DNA of 64,000 nucleotides, from assembly GCF_045291395.1 (NCBI RefSeq), contig NZ_CP152342.1, forward strand, positions 372,001-436,000. The letters are read 5' to 3'. Both the position numbers and the translations under genes were made by a program. This DNA is from MR-S7 sp000400995 (GTDB lineage: Bacteria > Pseudomonadota > Gammaproteobacteria > Burkholderiales > Burkholderiaceae_C). Each line of letters begins with the position of its first letter. The stretch's first letter is position 1. The notes under the pieces are model-generated. The model was not told the origin of the DNA. It saw only the letters and a program-made list of their open reading frames with translations, and did no database searches. Shown here one piece after another: positions 34,905 through 43,073 of the stretch.

Positions 34905-35771
34905 ATGCCGATCCCCGACACGCCCGCGACCTCCGACACCGCCTTGCCGCTGCCGCCCCTGGCGCCCGTGCACGCCCACCAGTGGCGCAGCGGCGGCGGC
35001 GCGGCCGCGCAGCCGGTGGAAGTGGCGGCCGAGGTGCCGGTGGCCCTGGTCTTCAACGGCATCTCGCACGCCGTGATGATGGCCACGCCGCAGGACCTGG
35101 CCGAATTCGCGGTGGGCTTCGCGCTGAGCGAAGGCATCGTGGAGCACCCCTCGGACTGCCGCGACGTGGAAGTGCTCACCCACGCCGTGGATACGCCCGA
35201 TGCGAGCTGCGCCGTGCACATGGAGATCGCCCCGCGCCAGTTCGCCCGCCTCAAGGAACACCGCCGGGCCCTGGCCGGGCGCACGGGCTGCGGCGTGTGC
35301 GGCATCGACAGCCTGCAGGCGCTGGACCTGCATCCCGAGCCCCTGGCCGCGCCCGCCTGGCGCGACGGCCTGGATGTGGACACCATCCTGCGCCCCTTCG
35401 CCACCCTGGGCGCGCGGCAGGCGCTCAACGCCCGGGCCGGGTCGGTGCACGCGGCCGGCTGGGCCACGCCCCAGGGCGAACTCACCGACGTGCTGGAGGA
35501 CGTGGGCCGCCACAACGCGCTGGACAAGCTGTTCGGCCGGCTGGCGCTGGCGGGTCGCCTGGGAGAGCCCGGCTTCGTCGTGATGACCAGCCGCACCAGC
35601 TACGAGCTGGTGCGCAAGTGCGCCCGCATGGGCGTGCCGGCCTTCGCCACCATCTCGGCGCCCACCTCGCTGGCGCTGCAACTGGCGCAGGAGGCGGGCA
35701 TGCACCTGTGGGGCCTGTGCCGCCCCCCACCGCATTGCGCTACGTCTGAATCATTGCTACTGTTTCAATAG
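34905..35771 (+). CDS. fdhD: Formate dehydrogenase sulfurtransferase FdhD with shifted C-terminus
   Basis: FdhD passes sulfur from IscS to the molybdenum cofactor of formate dehydrogenases. The conserved sulfur-carrying motif GCGVCGID (about residue 125) is intact, as are VGFALSEGIV and EDVGRHNALDKL. Near the end the frame reads LWGLCRPPPHCATSESLLLFQ and runs into repeat copy 10. One extra C in the C6 tract 35723-35728 would give LWGLCRPPTALRYV and a TGA at 35747-35749, the usual FdhD ending. So the last 12 or so residues are probably missense; the effect on activity may be mild. Divergent from fdoG. Confidence 0.87.
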   Translation: MPIPDTPATSDTALPLPPLAPVHAHQWRSGGGAAAQPVEVAAEVPVALVFNGISHAVMMATPQDLAEFAVGFALSEGIVEHPSDCRDVEVLTHAVDTPDASCAVHMEIAPRQFARLKEHRRALAGRTGCGVCGIDSLQALDLHPEPLAAPAWRDGLDVDTILRPFATLGARQALNARAGSVHAAGWATPQGELTDVLEDVGRHNALDKLFGRLALAGRLGEPGFVVMTSRTSYELVRKCARMGVPAFATISAPTSLALQLAQEAGMHLWGLCRPPPHCATSESLLLFQ

Positions 35772-35810
35772 CTGCTTGCGCTTGATGGATAAGCGCTGGA
35801 GGCCAAAAGC
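35754..35810 (+). repeat. Dispersed palindromic repeat, copy 10
   Basis: Reads TCAATAGCTGCTTGCGCTTG then GATAAGCGCTGGAGGCC. Its GGAGG lies 12 bases before the ATG of the FtsX-like gene. Confidence 0.78.
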
Positions 35811-35813
35811 ACC

Positions 35814-38333
35814 ATGAAACCCTCCTCACTCACCCTGGGCTGGCGCACGCTGTGGCGCGATCTGCGCGCGGGCGAGCTGCGCCTGGTGATCGTGGCCGTC
35901 ACGCTGGCCGTGGCCGCGCTCACCTCCGTGGGCTTCTTCGCCGACCGCCTGCAGGGCGGCCTGGCGCGCGACGCGCTGCAGTTGCTGGGCGGCGACGCGG
36001 TGATCGCCAGCGACAATCCCACGCCCGAGGCGTTCGTGGCGCAGGCGCGGGCGCTGGGCCTGGCGGGCGCCACCACGCTGAACTTCCCCACCATGGCGCG
36101 CGCCGACGACGCCCAGGGCGGCGCCAGCCGGCTCGTGGCGCTCAAGAGCGTGGAGCCGGGCTACCCGCTGCGCGGGCGCCTGCAAACCACCGCCGACCCC
36201 GCGCGCCCCGGCCAGCCCACGCGGGACATCCCCGCGCGCGGCGAGGCCTGGGTGGACGCGCCCCTGCTCGAATCGCTGGCGCTGCGCCTGGGCGACGAGC
36301 TGCTGCTGGGTGACGCGCGCCTGCGCATCGCCCGCATCCTCACGCTGGAGCCCGACCGGGGCGCGGGCTTCCTCACCTTCGCGCCGCGCGTGATGGTCAA
36401 CGCGCTCGACCTGCCCGCCACCGGCCTGGTGCAGCCGGCCAGCCGCATCACCTACCGCTTCGCCGTGGCAGGCGAAGCGCGCGCCGCGCAACGCTTCACC
36501 GCCTGGGCCAAGGACGCCGCCACCCGGCCCGACGTGCGCGGCGTGCGCGTGGAATCCATCGACAGCGGCCAGCCCGAAATGCGCCAGACCCTGGAGCGCG
36601 CCGAGAAATTCCTCAGCCTCGTGGCCCTGCTCGCGGCGCTGCTCGCGGCCGTGGCCGTGGCGCTGGCCGCGCGCGGCTTCGCCAACGAGCACCTGGATGC
36701 CGCCGCGCTGCTGCGCGTGCTGGGCCAGAGCCAGCGCGCCATCGCCGGGGCCTACGTGGCCGAGTTCGCGGCCGTCGGCGTGTTCGCCAGCGCGCTCGGC
36801 GTGCTGCTGGGCTTCGCGGTGCACCACGTCTTCGTGCTGCTGCTGGCCGGGCTGGTGGAAGCTGGCCTGCCCGCGCCCAGCCTCTGGCCCGTGGCTTTCG
36901 GCCTGGGCGTGGGGCTGACGCTGATGTGCGCCTTCGGCCTGCCGCCCGTGCTGCAACTGGCGCGCGTGCCGCCGCTGCGCGTCATCCGCCGCGACGTGGG
37001 CGGCCTCAAGCCCGCGTCGCTGGCTGTGCTGGGCGTGGGCGTGGCCGGCTTCGCCGCGTTGCTGCTCGCCGTGAGCCGCGACGCGAAGCTGGGCGCCATC
37101 GCCGTCGGCGGGTTCGCCGCCGCGGCGCTGCTCTTCGCCCTGCTGGCCTGGGGCGCCGTGCGGCTGCTGCGGGCCAGCGTCAACGAAGCCACGGCCCCGC
37201 GCTGGCTGGTGCTCGCCACGCGCCAGATCGCCGCGCGCCCGGCCTACGCCGTGGTGCAGGTCAGCAGCCTGGCCGTGGGCCTGCTCGCGCTGGTGCTGCT
37301 GGTGCTGCTGCGCACCGACCTCATCGACAGCTGGCAGCGCGCCACCCCGGCCGACGCGCCCAACCGCTTCGTCATCAACATCATGCCCGACCAGGCCGAG
37401 GCCTTCCGCCAACGGCTCGACCAGGCGGGCGTGGCGCGCTACGACTGGTACCCCATGTTCCGCGGCCGCCTTGTGGCCGTGAACGGCCGCGCCGTGAGCC
37501 TTGACGACTATGCGGAAGACCGCGCCCGCCGCCTGGTGGACCGCGAATTCAACCTCTCCAACGCCTTCGAGGCGCCGCAGCACAACCCCATCACCGCCGG
37601 CCGCTGGACGCCCGGCGAGCCCGATGCGGTGAGCGTGGAAGAGGGCATCGCCAAGACGCTGGGCCTGAACCTCGGCGACCGGCTGCGCTTCGACATCGGC
37701 GGCGTCACGAGCGAGGCGCGCATCACCAGCCTGCGCCGCGTGGACTGGGGCTCCATGCGCGCCAACTTCTTCGTCATGTACCCGGTGGCGGACATGCAGG
37801 ACGTGCCCGTCACCTACCTCGCCGCCTACCGCGCACCCGCGCAGCCCGGCTTCGACAACGCGCTCGTGCACGACTTCCCCAACATCACCAACGTGGACCT
37901 GAGCGCCACCCTGTCGCAGGTGCAGCGCGTGCTGGCGCAGGTGGTGCGCGCGGTGGAATTCCTCTTCGCCTTCACGCTCGCGGCCGGGCTGGCCGTGCTG
38001 TTCGCCGCCGTCACCGCCACGCGCGAGGAGCGCGCGCGCGAGTTCGCCATCATGCGTGCCGTGGGCGCGCGCGCCGCGCTGCTGCGCCAGGTGCAGCGCG
38101 CCGAGCTGGCCGGCGTGGGCCTGCTCGCGGGCTTCCTGGCGAGCTGTGTGGCCGTGGCCGTGGGCTGGCTGCTGGCGCGCTACGTGTTCGACTTCACCTG
38201 GACCGTGCGGCCCTGGGTGCCCCTGGCCGGCGCGCTGGCCGGCGCGCTGCTGGCGCTGGCGGCCGGCTGGTGGGGCCTGCGCGAGGTGCTGCGCCGCCCG
38301 GTGGTCGAGACCCTGCGCCGCGCGGCGGACTGA
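35814..38333 (+). CDS. FtsX-like ABC transporter permease (YbbP type)
   Basis: An 839-residue membrane protein of the MacB/FtsX permease superfamily with two FtsX domains, as in YbbP. An N-terminal helix (LRLVIVAVTLAVAALTSVGFF), a periplasmic domain, three helices near residues 260-380, helices near 395-500, a second periplasmic domain and three C-terminal helices (e.g. FLFAFTLAAGLAVLFAAVTA). The usual ATPase gene (ybbA type) is not adjacent on either side. Such permeases are thought to act as mechanotransmission or lipoprotein-related devices; no substrate is suggested here. Confidence 0.85.
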   Translation: MKPSSLTLGWRTLWRDLRAGELRLVIVAVTLAVAALTSVGFFADRLQGGLARDALQLLGGDAVIASDNPTPEAFVAQARALGLAGATTLNFPTMARADDAQGGASRLVALKSVEPGYPLRGRLQTTADPARPGQPTRDIPARGEAWVDAPLLESLALRLGDELLLGDARLRIARILTLEPDRGAGFLTFAPRVMVNALDLPATGLVQPASRITYRFAVAGEARAAQRFTAWAKDAATRPDVRGVRVESIDSGQPEMRQTLERAEKFLSLVALLAALLAAVAVALAARGFANEHLDAAALLRVLGQSQRAIAGAYVAEFAAVGVFASALGVLLGFAVHHVFVLLLAGLVEAGLPAPSLWPVAFGLGVGLTLMCAFGLPPVLQLARVPPLRVIRRDVGGLKPASLAVLGVGVAGFAALLLAVSRDAKLGAIAVGGFAAAALLFALLAWGAVRLLRASVNEATAPRWLVLATRQIAARPAYAVVQVSSLAVGLLALVLLVLLRTDLIDSWQRATPADAPNRFVINIMPDQAEAFRQRLDQAGVARYDWYPMFRGRLVAVNGRAVSLDDYAEDRARRLVDREFNLSNAFEAPQHNPITAGRWTPGEPDAVSVEEGIAKTLGLNLGDRLRFDIGGVTSEARITSLRRVDWGSMRANFFVMYPVADMQDVPVTYLAAYRAPAQPGFDNALVHDFPNITNVDLSATLSQVQRVLAQVVRAVEFLFAFTLAAGLAVLFAAVTATREERAREFAIMRAVGARAALLRQVQRAELAGVGLLAGFLASCVAVAVGWLLARYVFDFTWTVRPWVPLAGALAGALLALAAGWWGLREVLRRPVVETLRRAAD

Positions 38334-38335
38334 TG

Positions 38336-38390
38336 CTATGTTTTGAATAGCTGCTTGCGCTTGTGTATCAAGCGCTGGAGGCCGATTTGA
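38336..38390 (+). repeat. Dispersed palindromic repeat, copy 11
   Basis: Reads GAATAGCTGCTTGCGCTTGT then ATCAAGCGCTGGAGGCCGAT. Its GGAGG and following TTG appear to form the ribosome binding site and start codon of the next gene. Confidence 0.8.
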
Positions 38391-39937
38391 CTGATGAAAC
38401 GCAAGCCCTGCGCGCCGCCTTGCGGGCCGATGCCGCCATCGAGACGCACTTGTCCCGCATCCTGCTGGCCGGCGACTGGGCCTACAAGCTCAAGAAACCC
38501 ATCCGCCTGCCGTTCGCCGACTTCCGTTCCATCGAGGCGCGCCGCCACTACTGCGAGGAAGAGCTGCGCCTGAACCGCCGGCTCACCCCTGCGCTCTATG
38601 TGGACGTGCTGCCCCTGCTCGGCAGCGCACAGGCGCCGCGCCTGGGGCAGCCGGGCGAGGGGGGCGAGGCCATCGACTGGGTGCTGCGCATGCGGCGCTT
38701 TCCCCCGGGCAGCGAACTCGACGCGCTGGTGCGCGTAGGGGCCTTGCGCGCCGAGGAAATCGACGGCTTTGCCGCGCGCATCGCGCGCCTGCACGCCGAG
38801 GCTCCTGCCGCTCCCGCCACGGGAGAGGGCAGCGCCTGGGGCTCGGCCGCGCAGGTGGCGTGCGCCATCGACGACGTGTTCGACACCCTCGCGCCCCTGC
38901 TGCCCGACGCGCAGGCCGCGCGCCTGCAGGTGCTGCGCGCGTGGTTCGGTGCGCGCCGCGGCCGGCTGGCGCAGCGCTGGGCCGAGCGCCGCGCGGGTGG
39001 CCACGTGCGCGAAGGCCATGGCGACCTGCACCTGGGCAACGTGGTGTGCCTGGATGGCACGCTCACCGCCTTCGACTGCATCGAGTTCAGCCCCGCCCTG
39101 CGCTGGACCGACACGCTGGCCGACGCGGGCTTCTTCACCATGGACCTGCACGCCCACGGCCGCCCCGGGCTGGCATGGCGCTTCCTCGACGCCTACCTCG
39201 CCGCCACCGGCGACTACGAAGGCCTGGACGTGCTGCGGCCCTACGAGATCTACCGCGCCCTGGTGCGCGCCATGGCCGCACAACTGCGTGCGGCACAAGG
39301 CATCGTTCAAGGCGCGGCGCCGCAGCCGGGGCCGGACTACCTGGCCTGCGCCGAGGCCCTGGCCGCGCCCCGACGGCCGCGCCTGCTCATCACGCACGGC
39401 CTGTCGGGCTCGGGCAAATCCACCGTGGCCGCGCGCCTGCTCGCGGCGGCCGGCGCCGTGCGCCTGCGCTCGGACGTGGAGCGCAAGCGCCTGCACGGCC
39501 TGCCGGCGCTGGCCGACTCGGCCGCGCACGGCGTGGACATCTACACGCCCGAGGCGACGGCCCGCACCTTCGCGCGCCTGGGCGAATGGGCGCGCGCGGC
39601 GCTGCAGGCGGGCTACCCGGTGATCGTGGACGCCGCCTTCCTGCGCCGCGCCGAGCGCGACGCCTTCCACGCGCTGGCGCGCGCGCTGGGCGTGCCCTAC
39701 GCCATCCTGCATTGCCACGCGGACCCGGACCGCCTGCGCGAGCGCGTGGCCCGCCGCCGCACGCAGGGCGCCGACCCTTCCGAGGCCGACCTGCCCGTGC
39801 TCGCGCGCCAGCAAGACACGGCCGAGCCCCTCGCGCCCGAGGAGCGCGCGCTGGCGCTGGACGTGGACACGGGCACCGAGGTGGACGTGGACGCGCTGCA
39901 CCGGCGCTGGCTGGCCGGCACGGGCGGCGTGGCTTGA
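38387..39937 (+). CDS. Fusion of aminoglycoside-phosphotransferase-like and P-loop kinase domains
   Basis: A 516-residue two-domain protein. Residues 1-330 resemble the APH/choline-kinase-like fold (COG2187 type: ILLAGDWAYKLKKPIRLPFADF; HVREGHGDLHLGNVVCLDG as Brenner motif; FDCIEFSPALRWTDTLADAGF). Residues 340-510 are an AAA/zeta-toxin-like P-loop kinase (LLITHGLSGSGKSTVAARLL; RSDVERKRLHGL). The combination is widespread and uncharacterised. The best start is TTG 38387, which lies in repeat copy 11 with GGAGG five bases upstream; a GTG at 38363 is also in frame. The substrate is unknown. Confidence 0.8.
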   Translation: MTDETQALRAALRADAAIETHLSRILLAGDWAYKLKKPIRLPFADFRSIEARRHYCEEELRLNRRLTPALYVDVLPLLGSAQAPRLGQPGEGGEAIDWVLRMRRFPPGSELDALVRVGALRAEEIDGFAARIARLHAEAPAAPATGEGSAWGSAAQVACAIDDVFDTLAPLLPDAQAARLQVLRAWFGARRGRLAQRWAERRAGGHVREGHGDLHLGNVVCLDGTLTAFDCIEFSPALRWTDTLADAGFFTMDLHAHGRPGLAWRFLDAYLAATGDYEGLDVLRPYEIYRALVRAMAAQLRAAQGIVQGAAPQPGPDYLACAEALAAPRRPRLLITHGLSGSGKSTVAARLLAAAGAVRLRSDVERKRLHGLPALADSAAHGVDIYTPEATARTFARLGEWARAALQAGYPVIVDAAFLRRAERDAFHALARALGVPYAILHCHADPDRLRERVARRRTQGADPSEADLPVLARQQDTAEPLAPEERALALDVDTGTEVDVDALHRRWLAGTGGVA

Positions 39938-39980
39938 TGCGCATCAACATGCCCCGCGCCGCCGCTGGCATGCTGGGCCC

Positions 39981-40364
39981 ATGAACACCACCACCCTTTC
40001 CGATTCCCAGCGCGCGCATCTGCGCACCGTGCTGGAGCAACGCCAGCAGCAGCTGCTGCGCGAGCTGGGCCAAGTGCAGCGCGACACCCTGGCCGTCGCC
40101 TCCAGCGCCGGCGATGCCGAATCCGCGGGCAGCCCGCGCGACCAGGCCAACCGCATGGCCGAAGGCGTGGTGCGCGACGCCGAGGCCGCACGCGACCACG
40201 ACGAGCTGGTGGCCGTGCGCGCCGCGCTGGAGCGCATGGCGGACGGCAGCTACGGTGAGTGCATTGACTGCGGCCAGGGCGTGGGCGCGGCGCGCCTGCT
40301 GGCCCAGCCGCATGCCGCGCGCTGCATCGCCTGCCAGTCCAAGGCCGAGCAGGCACGGCGCTGA
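39981..40364 (+). CDS. TraR/DksA-type zinc-finger protein
   Basis: A 127-residue DksA/TraR-family protein. An N-terminal coiled-coil (RAHLRTVLEQRQQQLLRELGQVQRD) is followed by the C4 zinc finger ECIDCGQG ... RCIACQSK near residues 93-118. It is shorter than true DksA (about 150 residues) and its coiled-coil tip lacks the DxxDxA acidic pair of DksA in an obvious form, so it is more like YbiI/YocK-type relatives that bind RNA polymerase or act as general stress factors. Stand-alone, 18 bp before the globin gene. Confidence 0.83.
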   Translation: MNTTTLSDSQRAHLRTVLEQRQQQLLRELGQVQRDTLAVASSAGDAESAGSPRDQANRMAEGVVRDAEAARDHDELVAVRAALERMADGSYGECIDCGQGVGAARLLAQPHAARCIACQSKAEQARR

Positions 40365-40381
40365 TTCCTACAATCGCGGGC

Positions 40382-40786
40382 ATGTCCACTCCCGCACCGC
40401 AGCCGCCTGCCACGCCCTTCGAGTGGCTGGGCGGCGAAGACAAGGTCCGCCAGCTGGTGGACCGTTTCTACGACCTCATGGACCTGGAGCCCGCCTACGC
40501 CGAGCTGCGCGCGGCCCACGGCAGCACGCTGCAGGATGCGCGCGACAAGCTGTTCTGGTTTCTCTGCGGCTGGCTCGGCGGACCCGACCATTACCAAAGC
40601 CGCTTCGGCCACCCCCGCCTGCGCATGCGGCACCTGCCTTTTTCGATCGGCATCCTGGAGCGCGACCAATGGGTGGCCTGCATGGACCAGGCCATGGGCG
40701 AGACGGGCGTGCCCGAGGCGCTGCGTGCGCGCCTGAACGAGAGCTTCATGGGCACGGCCGACTGGATGCGTAACCGCGGCGGCTAG
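40382..40786 (+). CDS. Group II truncated hemoglobin
   Basis: A 134-residue group II truncated globin (TrHb2, YjbI type). The start FEWLGGEDKVRQLVDRFYDLMD, the FWFLCGWLGGP segment (distal Trp/Phe) and the proximal His in PRLRMRHLPFSIG fit the family, as does the Trp in DQWVACMDQAM. Such proteins bind O2 or NO and help with nitrosative or oxidative stress. It overlaps the end of the convergent small gene by four bases. Confidence 0.88.
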   Translation: MSTPAPQPPATPFEWLGGEDKVRQLVDRFYDLMDLEPAYAELRAAHGSTLQDARDKLFWFLCGWLGGPDHYQSRFGHPRLRMRHLPFSIGILERDQWVACMDQAMGETGVPEALRARLNESFMGTADWMRNRGG

Positions 40787-41073
40787 CTTGCCGCAGCGTT
40801 CTGCGCCAGGTAGGGCTGCTGCACCGCGCCCCCGTCGCCGCGCCGCAGCGTGGCCACGCGCGGATGCAGGGCGGGGTCGAGGATCACGCTGGGCTCCTGC
40901 GCAGGAGACATCTCGCGTTCCAGGCGCGCCACGCGTTCGCGGTACATGCGCGCCAGGGCGGTGTGGTGCTCGGCGGCGCACTCGTGCTCCAGGGCCGCCA
41001 TGCGGGCGTCGTCGAGGCAGCGCTGGGCCCGGCGTGTGTAGATCACGGAAGGGTTGAAGAATCTCTGCAGCAT
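40783..41073 (-). CDS. Uncharacterised 96-residue protein
   Basis: A hydrophilic, mostly helical protein (RRAQRCLDDARMAALEHECAAEHHTALARMYRERVARLEREM) with a less ordered C-terminus. No signal peptide, no membrane helix, two cysteines. GGAGCGGACC lies before the ATG at 41073. The tail overlaps the globin stop by four bases in the convergent direction. I do not recognise the family; codon use is like that of its neighbours, so it is probably real. Confidence 0.6.
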   Translation of the reverse strand: MLQRFFNPSVIYTRRAQRCLDDARMAALEHECAAEHHTALARMYRERVARLEREMSPAQEPSVILDPALHPRVATLRRGDGGAVQQPYLAQNAAAS

Positions 41074-41185
41074 GGTCCGCTCCTGACGAGTTGAATCGTG
41101 GTGTGAAGGTAAGGGGCGGAACGCTTGCGCCGCGTCAGACGGCGGCCCGTGGGCCCGCAGGCACAGGTCGCCGGCATGGTCTGGG

Positions 41186-41250
41186 ATACTCCTGAAAAGA
41201 GAGCTGCCAGCGCTTGTCCAGCAAGCGCTGGAGGCCGATTTGGCTGCTAT
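41186..41250 (+). repeat. Dispersed palindromic repeat, copy 12
   Basis: Reads GAGCTGCCAGCGCTTGTCCA then GCAAGCGCTGGAGGCCGATT. It is nearly identical to copy 3 and lies before the Smr gene end, about 110 bp upstream of the uncharacterised gene. Confidence 0.78.
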
Positions 41251-41253
41251 CTT

Positions 41254-41910
41254 TCAGCGGCGTCCCGGCTGCAGCAGCACCACCAGCGCGCCGGCACCGC
41301 CGTCGGCCGGGCGGGCCTGCACGAAGGCCAGCACTTCCTTCTTCTGCACCAGCCAGCGCTGCACGCGGCTCTTGAGCACCGGCGTGCGGCCCGGCGAGCC
41401 CAGGCCCTTGCCGTGCACCACGCGCACGCAGCGCAGGCCGGTGCGGTGCGCAAGGCGGATGAATTCGCCCAGCGCCTCGCGCGCCTCGTCGGTGCGCAGG
41501 CCGTGCAGGTCGAGCTGGCGCTGGATGCTCCAGTGCCCCGCGCGCAGGCGGCGCGTCACGTCCAGGCCGATGCCGGGGCGGCGGAAGCTGAGCTGGTCGT
41601 CCACGTCCAGCAGGGTGCTTACGTCGAACTCGTCGCTCAGCGACTCGCGCAGCACGCGTTCCTCGTCCAGCGTGCGCTGCACGGGCAGGGGCTCGGGCGG
41701 CGCGGGCAGGTGCCAGTGGCGCTCGTGCTGGCCCTTGAGGGGCTGCACGGGTCCGACCGCGTCCTGGAACAGGTGCCGCTCGGCGTGCGCGCGCTGCTGC
41801 GCCTCGCGGCGCTGGCGCTCGCGTTCGGCCTGCCGGACGGCGGCCTCCTGCAGCGCACGGCGCAGGGGCTTGAGGTCGGCGAAGGAGCGGGCGGTCAGGG
41901 CGGCGTTCAT
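41254..41910 (-). CDS. Smr-domain protein
   Basis: A 218-residue protein with a C-terminal Smr (MutS-related) domain: LDLHGLRTDEAREALGEFI, then VRVVHGKGLGSPGRTPVLKSRVQRWL, holding the conserved LDLHG and HGKG motifs. The N-terminal 90 residues are charged and helical (RRALQEAAVRQAERERQRREAQQRAHAER). Smr domains are endonucleases acting on RNA or DNA; bacterial homologues (SmrA/B) include a nuclease that cuts mRNA at stalled ribosomes. Its ATG overlaps the stop of the next upstream gene. Confidence 0.88.
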   Translation of the reverse strand: MNAALTARSFADLKPLRRALQEAAVRQAERERQRREAQQRAHAERHLFQDAVGPVQPLKGQHERHWHLPAPPEPLPVQRTLDEERVLRESLSDEFDVSTLLDVDDQLSFRRPGIGLDVTRRLRAGHWSIQRQLDLHGLRTDEAREALGEFIRLAHRTGLRCVRVVHGKGLGSPGRTPVLKSRVQRWLVQKKEVLAFVQARPADGGAGALVVLLQPGRR

Positions 41911-43073
41911 GGGCTGGCTGCGGTTGTACCGCATCGCCCTTGCCCGCCCTGGGGTTCCAGGTATTGCACCGCGATGAACTGCGTGACCTGCGCGGGGTTG
42001 AAGTTGTCGTCGCCCACGAAGACCAGCACGCAGCCGCCGCCGGGCAGGGGCGGGCCCCAGGCCATGCCTTCGAGGTTGTCCACGGCCAGGCCGAGCGCGG
42101 CGAAGTCGGCCACCGGGGTCTTGGGCACGACGGTGGCGGCGGCCAGCGCGGGCAGGGCCAGCGTGTCCTGGCCCGCGCGCGTGTCGATGCGGTACAGGCG
42201 CGCGGATACGCCCACGCCCGCGCTGTAGGCGCGCTCGAGCACCAGCAGGTGGTGCGGGCCGTCGGCCAGGATCTCGCTCACGCCGTTCATCTGCGGCCCC
42301 ACGGGCACGCGGCGCGCATGGGGCACGGCGTCGGGCTGGTAGGCGATCTGGCGCAGCGGCCGGCCGCTGTCCACGTCGATGGCGGTGAAGCGCACCGGGG
42401 CGCCGGGCGACGCGGGCGTGGCGGGCGGGCCGTCCTGGCGCCAGGGCAGCTCCATCGCCAGCCAGGCGGTGCGGCCGCCGGGCACGAGGGCCAGGCCCTC
42501 CAGCGTGCCGTTGCCGCGCGGCCCGGCGCCGGGCGCGGGCTGGAAGGCGGCGGGCAGGGTGATGTCGCGCACGGCGCTGCCGTCGGCGCGGCTTTCGCGC
42601 AGTTGCGGGCCGAAGCCGCGGGCGAAGTCGCCCTCGCTGGTCCACAGGAAATGCCCGCTGCCGGGGCGCCAGCGCACGGCCTCGGGGTCGGGCACGTCCA
42701 TGCCGGGCTCGGGCCGGGCGGGCGGCGCGAAGGGACGGCCGCCGGCGTGGCGCAGCGTATGCACGCCGGTGAACTCGGGCGGCGCGAGCTGCGTGGCCGT
42801 GTAGCGCAGGCGGGCGGTATAGACACGCGCCGGAGCGTGGGTGGAGCGGTCGTCGCTGATGAGCAGGTACAGATCCTGCGCCGGGTCGTAGTCGATGCCC
42901 GAGAGGCCGCCCACGGGCGTGCCGCCATAGGTGGTGCCGGGGGGCAAGGTGGCGGTGCCGATCAGGCGCAGCGGCGCGGCCGCGCCGGGCGCCGATGGCG
43001 GCGCGGGGGGATACGCGCAGCCGGCCAGCAGCAGGGCCGCGGCGCAGGCGGCCAGCCCGGCCAGCCGCCTCAC
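41907..43073 (-). CDS. Esterase-like (phytase-type beta-propeller) lipoprotein
   Basis: A 388-residue exported lipoprotein. The signal peptide ends in the lipobox LLAGC (Cys at about residue 19). The body fits the 'esterase-like activity of phytase' domain: VGGLSGIDYDPAQDLYLLISDD, PEAVRWRPGSGHFLWTSEGD, NGTLEGLALVPGGRTAWLAME, DNLEGMAWGP. Such proteins are six-bladed propellers of unknown substrate, often anchored in the outer membrane. It overlaps radC and smr by four bases each. Confidence 0.83.
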   Translation of the reverse strand: MRRLAGLAACAAALLLAGCAYPPAPPSAPGAAAPLRLIGTATLPPGTTYGGTPVGGLSGIDYDPAQDLYLLISDDRSTHAPARVYTARLRYTATQLAPPEFTGVHTLRHAGGRPFAPPARPEPGMDVPDPEAVRWRPGSGHFLWTSEGDFARGFGPQLRESRADGSAVRDITLPAAFQPAPGAGPRGNGTLEGLALVPGGRTAWLAMELPWRQDGPPATPASPGAPVRFTAIDVDSGRPLRQIAYQPDAVPHARRVPVGPQMNGVSEILADGPHHLLVLERAYSAGVGVSARLYRIDTRAGQDTLALPALAAATVVPKTPVADFAALGLAVDNLEGMAWGPPLPGGGCVLVFVGDDNFNPAQVTQFIAVQYLEPQGGQGRCGTTAASP

